In this document: one piece after another, positions 4,023-8,544 of the stretch | Layout: each line of letters opens with the position of its first letter | Position numbering within the stretch: position 1 is the first letter of the stretch | DNA from: Clostridia bacterium | Lineage (GTDB): Bacteria; Bacillota; Clostridia; Oscillospirales; Acutalibacteraceae | DNA length: 8,544 nt | NCBI GenBank assembly: GCA_017425745.1 | Contig: JAFOXT010000401.1 | Span: forward strand, 1 to 8,544 | Direction: 5' to 3' | Made by a program: the position numbers and the translations under genes | The notes under the pieces: generated by a model | The model's input: only the letters and a program-made list of their open reading frames with translations | Databases searched by the model: none | What the model was told of the DNA's origin: nothing

Positions 4023-5666
4023 TTATCTGATTAAATCAAGCACCTGATTTATATTCTTTTTACCGAAGCTTACCTTATCATCATTGATTACCAGGCAAGG
4101 TACACTCATAACATTATATTTTTTCTTAAGCACTTCAAAATACTGAAGGTCATAGACTTCAGCTCGGACGTTGGTGTTAAGTGTTGCTATGCGCTGACAT
4201 GCAACAACCAGATCGGGACACATTGTGCAAGATAGGGAAACCAATATTTTCATATCTACGGCAGACTTTATGCTTTCAATTTCTTTAAGGGTCTGTTCAT
4301 CGATTATCTGCCCCTCACCTGAAGCATTGTAAATACCAAGCACAAAAGAAGTAAATTCGTGTCCTGACGGTACTCCGTGAAAAGCAAGACCCGTGTCTAT
4401 TCCGTCTTCAGAAAATATTCTTACACATGGCGCACTGTTTTCCGAATCATCTTCAGAAACAATTTCTACATTAAGCTTATTGGTAAGCGCTGCAAAATTT
4501 GTTATGAAATCTTTCAGTTGGTGTGAAACAGGTCGGCTGTCAAGAAACAGCCTGAGCAATAGCTTGTGTTCCATTTTATTGAATACAGCAGTAAGCTGCT
4601 GCTTCATTTCAGAAGTAAACACCTCATCTGAAGCAGTATTCTCTTCTTTTGTATCAACAGGGTCTTCAAAGGCTTTTACTTCCGGCTTTTCAGCAGATAT
4701 TCCCGTTTTTTCCTGTACAGCGGCAACATACTTTTCAAGCTCTGTTGCCGCAAGAGCACCGTCACCTGTTGCAGTAACAACCTGACGGAGAGGCTTTATG
4801 CATACATCCCCTGCCGCATAAATTCCGTCAACATTAGTTCTCTGCTCAGAATCTGTAATAATATAGCCCTGCTCATTCAGCTCAACTATACCTTTGACAA
4901 GCTCCGTATCGGGTGAATACCCCGCAAAGACAAATACACCGAAAAAATCTCCTTTCTCTGCACGATACTCAGAAACCTCACCGCTTTTTGTGTTTTTATA
5001 GCGTATATAATCAAGACCGTTTTCACCTGAAACCTCTTCTATAACTGAGTTGGTGATAACGGTTATTTTTTCGTGTTGCTTCGCTTTTTCCGCAACAGAA
5101 GAAGCGCAGGTAAAATCATCACTGCGTACAAGGATAGTTACATGCCTTGCAAACTTTGTCAAAAACACACTTTCCTCAGCGGCAGCAAAGCCGCCGCCTG
5201 CCACAAAAATCTCTTTATCGGTAAAAAACTCACCGTCACAGGTTGCACAATATGCTACGCCCTGACCTTTGTGCTCCTCTTCACCCTTAAAGCCTATCTC
5301 TCTCGGATGAGCTCCCGTAGCAATTAAAATACCAAGACAATAAAAATCTCCTCGGGTTGTATGAACAATCCGTATTTCACTGTCAACATCAATAGACTTT
5401 GCCTCGGCAAGCAAGCACTCAGCACCAAACAACTCAGCCTGACGGCGCATTGTTTCGGTAAGCGCTTTACCGCTTGTTTTTCCAATACCCGGATAATTTA
5501 CAACCTCATTTGTAATAGTTATCTGTCCGCCGAACTGCTCTTTTTCAAGAATCAGCACTCTGTATCTTGCACGGGACAGATAAATGGCAGCGGTCAATCC
5601 TGCAGGACCGCCGCCGATTATGATTACATCATATAACGCCTTGGGATTTATTTTGGGGTTGTTCAT
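4023..5666 (-). CDS. Thioredoxin reductase fused to an AhpF-type thioredoxin-fold module (domain-swapped AhpF)
   Basis: This 547-residue flavoprotein has two modules. Residues 11-315 are a low-Mr thioredoxin reductase: FAD motif GGGPAG (18-23), redox pair in YCATCDGEF (Cys140, Cys143), nucleotide motif AGGGFAAAEES (156-166) and second FAD motif TNVDGIYAAGDV (277-288). A charged linker (about 325-350) leads to residues 350-547, which resemble the AhpF N-terminal domain: a first thioredoxin fold without cysteines, then a second with Cys480-Thr-Met-Cys483 and cis-Pro523 in SVPCLV. Classical AhpF has these modules in reverse order. The likely role is passing electrons from NAD(P)H through FAD, Cys140/143 and Cys480/483 to the AhpC encoded just upstream. 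The HRRxxxR signature of NADPH-specific enzymes is replaced by LVRSDDF, so cofactor preference is open. Start and AhpC stop overlap as TAATG, predicting translational coupling. Confidence 0.93.
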   Translation of the reverse strand: MNNPKINPKALYDVIIIGGGPAGLTAAIYLSRARYRVLILEKEQFGGQITITNEVVNYPGIGKTSGKALTETMRRQAELFGAECLLAEAKSIDVDSEIRIVHTTRGDFYCLGILIATGAHPREIGFKGEEEHKGQGVAYCATCDGEFFTDKEIFVAGGGFAAAEESVFLTKFARHVTILVRSDDFTCASSVAEKAKQHEKITVITNSVIEEVSGENGLDYIRYKNTKSGEVSEYRAEKGDFFGVFVFAGYSPDTELVKGIVELNEQGYIITDSEQRTNVDGIYAAGDVCIKPLRQVVTATGDGALAATELEKYVAAVQEKTGISAEKPEVKAFEDPVDTKEENTASDEVFTSEMKQQLTAVFNKMEHKLLLRLFLDSRPVSHQLKDFITNFAALTNKLNVEIVSEDDSENSAPCVRIFSEDGIDTGLAFHGVPSGHEFTSFVLGIYNASGEGQIIDEQTLKEIESIKSAVDMKILVSLSCTMCPDLVVACQRIATLNTNVRAEVYDLQYFEVLKKKYNVMSVPCLVINDDKVSFGKKNINQVLDLIR

Positions 5667-6229
5667 TATAACTGACCTACAAGATCAAGGCTGGGCTTAA
5701 GAGTTTCGGCACCGGGCTGCCAGTTTGCAGGACAAACCTGATCGCCGTGTGCATGAACAAACTGACAAGCCTGAACCTTACGGAAAAGCTCCTCTGCGTT
5801 TCTGCCCACATTGCCTGCTGTTACCTCATAGCCCACAATTTTACCCTCGGGATTAATAATAAATGTGCCTCTTTCTGCAAGACCGTCAGAGTCAATAAGC
5901 ACCTCAAAATCCTTTGATATTGCGTGAGTGGGATCTGCAAGCATAGGATAGTTTATTTTTCTGATTCTTTCAGAAGCGTCGTGCCACGCTTTATGGACAA
6001 AATGAGTATCGGTAGAAACCGAGTACACCTCACAGCCCACATTTCTGAATTCCTCATACTTGTTTGCAAGGTCCTCAAGCTCGGTAGGACAGATAAAGGT
6101 GAAATCAGCCGGGTAGAAAAAGAAAACGCTCCATTTACCTAAAATATCATCCTTGGTTACGGTTTTGAATTCATTTTCGTGAAATGCATTGGCTTTGAAA
6201 TCTGAAACCTCTTTGTTGATAATTGACAT
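5666..6229 (-). CDS. ahpC: Alkyl hydroperoxide reductase subunit C (typical 2-Cys peroxiredoxin)
   Basis: The product is 187 residues, the same length as E. coli AhpC. The peroxidatic Cys47 lies in FYPADFTFICPTE with the expected PxxxTxxC arrangement (Pro40, Thr44), Arg120 in ERGTFII completes the active site, and the resolving Cys166 is in GDQVCPANW. AhpC reduces hydrogen peroxide and organic hydroperoxides, and possibly peroxynitrite, in the cytoplasm and forms decamers of dimers in known members. The ATG at 6229 follows AAGGAG (6242-6237) with a 7-base spacer. The next gene, the fused reductase, starts on the last base of the stop codon and is its probable electron donor. I found no convincing minus-strand -35/-10 pair and no complete PerR box in the 170-base leader, although a hairpin with a T run is present there. 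Confidence 0.97.
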   Translation of the reverse strand: MSIINKEVSDFKANAFHENEFKTVTKDDILGKWSVFFFYPADFTFICPTELEDLANKYEEFRNVGCEVYSVSTDTHFVHKAWHDASERIRKINYPMLADPTHAISKDFEVLIDSDGLAERGTFIINPEGKIVGYEVTAGNVGRNAEELFRKVQACQFVHAHGDQVCPANWQPGAETLKPSLDLVGQL

Positions 6230-6280
6230 AGTAATACTCCTTTTTGATTTAATTGCAAAAGGCTTAAAACCCTTTAAGAT

Positions 6281-6323
6281 AAAAAAGCAGATATAATCCG
6301 ATTTTTATTGTGGTTCTGCTTTC
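6281..6323 (-). other. Hairpin with T run in the ahpC leader (possible attenuator)
   Basis: Read on the minus strand, AAAGCAGA (6322-6315) can pair with TCTGCTTT (6291-6284) across a 23-base loop, and the right arm runs on into TTTTTT (6286-6281). It lies 50-90 bases before the ahpC start, where a terminator-like structure could attenuate the operon. The stem is short and the loop large, so this is weak. Confidence 0.3.
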
Positions 6324-6330
6324 TTATAAA

Positions 6331-6377
6331 AGTATGTCCGAAAACTTTTGATAAATTCACAAAAGCTCGGACATACT
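6331..6377. promoter_or_regulatory. 11-bp inverted repeat, candidate operator of the transporter-SDR operon
   Basis: AGTATGTCCGA (6331-6341) and TCGGACATACT (6367-6377) are exact inverted copies 25 bases apart, with a further CTTTTG/CAAAAG pair nested inside (6345-6350 and 6360-6365). The right arm covers the predicted -10 box and the left arm lies just before the -35 box of the plus-strand promoter. Two half-sites placed like this suit a dimeric or looping regulator controlling the transporter, or both divergent operons. The regulator is not in the window. Confidence 0.55.
6348..6377 (+). promoter_or_regulatory. Predicted promoter of the MFS-SDR operon
   Basis: TTGATA (6348-6353) is followed by an 18-base spacer and CATACT (6372-6377), or 17 bases and ACATAC. 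The -10 is a poor match, consistent with an activated or tightly regulated promoter. It overlaps the inverted repeat. The ribosome site GGAAG (6389-6393) lies 9 bases before the ATG. Confidence 0.4.
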
Positions 6378-6402
6378 AAGATCAGATTGGAAGTGAAGTC
6401 AA

Positions 6403-7821
6403 ATGCAAAAATTTTCAAAGCAGCCTTATATAAAAGGCTTTATTCCTTATGGTTTTGCAGCGTTTCTTGTAGGAATAGTCGGAGGCTTTGTAACTGTGTT
6501 CAGCCCCGCTTTTGTAAAGGACCTTAATCTGCCGTACAACAACACAACCTGGACAGCACTTGCTATGGCAATGTCTACTGCCGCCTTTGCTCCTGTCCTC
6601 GGAAAATTGGGTGATATCATAGGCAGAAGAACAACTCTGCTGATTGGTATTGCAATTTTCACCTTGGGTAATGTTCTTACAGCTATTGCGCCCTCACTGA
6701 TTTTTATGCTTGTTGCCCGTTTTATTGTAGGTATCGGAACGGCGGCAATTGCGCCCGTTGTTATAGCATATATTGTTACGGAATTTCCGTCTGACAAAAT
6801 TGCAAAGGGCTTTTCTGTTTATATGTTCATATCAAGCATTTCCGTAATTTTCGGCCCGACTATCGGCGGATTAATAATTGAATATTACGGCTGGCGCATA
6901 ATGATGTGGGTATGCACGGCAATTTCAGCAGTTATATTCATTCTTTGTCTTGTTATAAATGACAACAATGCTGTGCAACGCAAAAAGATTGAACATTTTG
7001 ATATCACAGGTGCTGTTTTCGTACTGATTTTCTTCAGCCTTTTGCTTTGCGTACCGTCATTCGGACAGAATTTCGGGTGGAGCTCCACACCCTTTCTTGC
7101 CGTTCTTCTTGCCTCGTTCATCTCAGGCATCGGCCTTGTCATATCAGAAAAAAGAGCCGTGAATCCGATTCTTCAATGGAGCTTTATAAAAAGAAAAGCC
7201 TTTATTCTTTCCGTACTTGCTCTTTTTCTTACCCAGGGACTTATGCAGGCAAATATGACTAACATTATAGTTTTTATAAACTACACTCAGCCGCAGAACT
7301 CCGTTATATCAGGCTATGCAATTTCAATAATGTATATTGGTATGTCTGTCGGTGCAGTTGTTCTTGGCCCTTTAGCCGATCGGTACGAGCCCAAAAAGGT
7401 ATTGGTTGGCTCTCTTACTCTTACGGGTATCGGATGTGCAGTTATGCTTTTGTTTACGCAAAACACCTCGGTGTTTTTACTCGCTTCTTCATTGGGCATT
7501 CTCGGATTCGGTCTTGGCGGAAACGGAACAATATTTATGAAGGTTGTTCTGTCAGGTATATCTGCAAAAGATTCAGCCTCGGGCACGGGCATTTACGGGC
7601 TCTTCCGTGACCTTGCCGCACCTTTCGGCGTTGCTGTTTTTGTGCCTATGTACACCAACAGAGTTGCAAATCTTATCAATAACGGCACAGCAGAAATTAT
7701 TGCTGCAACCGATTCTGTAAGACTGCTTGCAACAGTTGAAATTTTTTGTGTTATAGCCGGAATAGTATCTGTTATTCTTCTCCCCTCAATCTACAACAAT
7801 AAAAAAGGAGCAAAAGTATGA
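6403..7821 (+). CDS. MFS transporter, 14-helix DHA2 type, BaiG-like (candidate bile-acid transporter)
   Basis: The product is a 472-residue polytopic membrane protein of the major facilitator superfamily, in the size class of the 14-TM DHA2 subfamily. Motif A is present in loop 2-3 (GKLGDIIGRRTT, residues 67-77), motif B in helix 4 (ARFIVGIGTAA, 105-115), the antiporter motif C in helix 5 (GPTIGGLI, 151-158), and a second motif A copy in the C half (LGPLADRYEPKK, 321-332). It uses a proton gradient to move a small hydrophobic or amphipathic substrate. Its length and family match BaiG, the proton-dependent bile-acid transporter of bile-acid-converting clostridia, and the next gene overlaps it by four bases (ATGA) and encodes a 7-alpha-HSDH-like enzyme. 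The bile-acid substrate is therefore a reasoned inference; a multidrug or other steroid exporter is the alternative. Confidence 0.92.
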   Translation: MQKFSKQPYIKGFIPYGFAAFLVGIVGGFVTVFSPAFVKDLNLPYNNTTWTALAMAMSTAAFAPVLGKLGDIIGRRTTLLIGIAIFTLGNVLTAIAPSLIFMLVARFIVGIGTAAIAPVVIAYIVTEFPSDKIAKGFSVYMFISSISVIFGPTIGGLIIEYYGWRIMMWVCTAISAVIFILCLVINDNNAVQRKKIEHFDITGAVFVLIFFSLLLCVPSFGQNFGWSSTPFLAVLLASFISGIGLVISEKRAVNPILQWSFIKRKAFILSVLALFLTQGLMQANMTNIIVFINYTQPQNSVISGYAISIMYIGMSVGAVVLGPLADRYEPKKVLVGSLTLTGIGCAVMLLFTQNTSVFLLASSLGILGFGLGGNGTIFMKVVLSGISAKDSASGTGIYGLFRDLAAPFGVAVFVPMYTNRVANLINNGTAEIIAATDSVRLLATVEIFCVIAGIVSVILLPSIYNNKKGAKV

Positions 7822-8544
7822 AATTAAAAGACAAAATTGTACTGGTAACTGCCTCCACACGAGGTATAGGACTTGCCTGCGTAAGAGCCTGTGCAAAAGA
7901 GGGTGCCACTGTTTATATGGCAGCAAGAAATCTTAGCCTTGCAAAAGAAGAGGCAGACAAGCTCAATTCAGAGGGCTGTAAAGTAAAATATGTATATAAC
8001 GACGCAAGCAAGCCTGAAACTTATATAACTATGATTCAAGAGGTTATAAATGACAGCGGACGAATAGATGTGCTTATCAACAACTTCGGCACATCGAATC
8101 CCGGAGAGGATCTTGACTTTTCAAGAACGGACACCGATGTATTTCTTGACACAGTAAGCATAAATCTGAGAAGCGTTTTTATTGCAAGTAAGGAAGCAGT
8201 AAAATATATGGCTCAGCAAGGCGGAGGAAGTATTATCAACATTTCCTCTGTGGGCGGACTTGTGCCTGACATTTCGCAAATTGCATACGGAACAAGCAAA
8301 GCGGCAATAAATTATCTCACAAAGCTGATAGCAGTTCACGAGGCAAAAAATAAAATACGATGTAACGCAGTTCTTCCCGGAATGACGGCAACAGATGCGG
8401 TGCAGGCAAAGCTTTCAGGAGAATTCAAGGAGCTTTTTTTAAGGCACATCCCCTTCAGCAGAATGGGTCTGCCGGAGGAAATAGGAGCTGCGGCGCTGTA
8501 TTTTGCAAGTGACGAATCGGCTTATACTACGGGACAGATTTTAA
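7818..8544 (+). CDS. Short-chain dehydrogenase, 7-alpha-hydroxysteroid dehydrogenase-like (3' end missing)
   Basis: Translation from the ATG at 7818 (AAAGGAG at 7804-7810, 7-base spacer) stays open for 242 codons to the window edge; about 20 residues are probably missing. It is a classical SDR: cofactor loop TASTRGIG (11-18), NNFG (88-91), Asn116, and the catalytic Ser144, Tyr157 and Lys161 (YxxxK with the standard 13-residue Ser-Tyr spacing). Arg37 in YMAARN and Arg15 favour NADP(H). Beyond general SDR features it shares stretches I associate with clostridial NADP-dependent 7-alpha-HSDH: TASTRGIG instead of TGG, GRIDVLINN, a DTDxF segment (105-109), VPDISQIAY (149-157), IRCNAVLPG (180-188) and YFASDESAYTTGQI. 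The predicted reaction is reversible oxidation of the 7-alpha hydroxyl of bile acids. The gene overlaps the transporter by ATGA, so they are co-translated. SDR class is certain; the substrate is moderately supported. Confidence 0.9.
   Translation, partial: MKLKDKIVLVTASTRGIGLACVRACAKEGATVYMAARNLSLAKEEADKLNSEGCKVKYVYNDASKPETYITMIQEVINDSGRIDVLINNFGTSNPGEDLDFSRTDTDVFLDTVSINLRSVFIASKEAVKYMAQQGGGSIINISSVGGLVPDISQIAYGTSKAAINYLTKLIAVHEAKNKIRCNAVLPGMTATDAVQAKLSGEFKELFLRHIPFSRMGLPEEIGAAALYFASDESAYTTGQIL

Noticed and set aside
4393..5636. Plus-strand frames at 4393-4785, 5050-5265, 5073-5327 and 5361-5636
   Set aside because: All are antisense to the AhpF-like reductase, which has continuous conserved motifs across the whole region.
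6321..6335. PerR box near TTATAAAAGTAT upstream of ahpC
   Set aside because: Only one half resembles TTATAATNATTATAA; the second half is missing.
6447..8339. Minus-strand frames at 6447-6797, 6885-7142, 7314-7592 and 8121-8339
   Set aside because: All are antisense to the MFS and SDR genes and lack ribosome sites or recognisable domains.

Overview
The window looks like a chromosomal segment of an anaerobic, low-to-moderate GC Firmicute, most likely an uncultured gut member of the Clostridia (Oscillospiraceae/Lachnospiraceae-like). This rests on strong AGGAG-type ribosome binding sites, A/T-rich intergenic DNA with sigma-A-type promoters, a UPF0340/YwlG gene, an acetyl-CoA-type MetA, and families typical of gut clostridia: a thioredoxin-reductase/AhpF-like fusion, a 7-alpha-hydroxysteroid dehydrogenase-like SDR and a BaiG-like transporter. 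Species cannot be named from sequence alone.

Left part (1-1720, minus strand): the 5' end of a secreted-protein gene with its own promoter and Shine-Dalgarno, then a two-gene operon transcribed right to left. It comprises a UPF0340 (YwlG) protein and homoserine O-acetyltransferase MetA, overlapping by 10 bases and closed by a terminator. MetA carries Glu at position 111, the residue associated with acetyl-CoA rather than succinyl-CoA use. The operon promoter lies inside the longest YwlG reading frame, so that protein must start further downstream than its TTG codon, probably at an unusual codon.

Middle (1740-4010, plus strand): a tRNA-Ala(GGC) gene whose 3' side contains a small A/T-rich palindromic insertion. 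A 12-bp copy of the tRNA 3' end lies on the far side of the insert, and a 14-bp inverted repeat brackets the whole arrangement. Next come an orphan 147-residue protein of unknown function with a clear promoter and terminator, and a membrane-anchored protein of the calcium-dependent PI-PLC (PI-PLC-C1) type, also a single-gene unit.

Right part (4010-8544): a minus-strand peroxide-detoxification pair, AhpC followed by a reductase in which the thioredoxin-reductase half precedes the AhpF-type double-thioredoxin half (reverse order to classical AhpF). Divergent from it is a plus-strand pair with a 4-base overlap: a 14-TM-type MFS transporter and a short-chain dehydrogenase that closely resembles clostridial NADP-dependent 7-alpha-hydroxysteroid dehydrogenases and is cut by the window end. 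Together the last two genes suggest a small bile-acid (or other steroid) uptake/efflux and oxidation module. The divergent intergenic region contains an 11-bp perfect inverted repeat placed over the predicted transporter promoter, a candidate operator.
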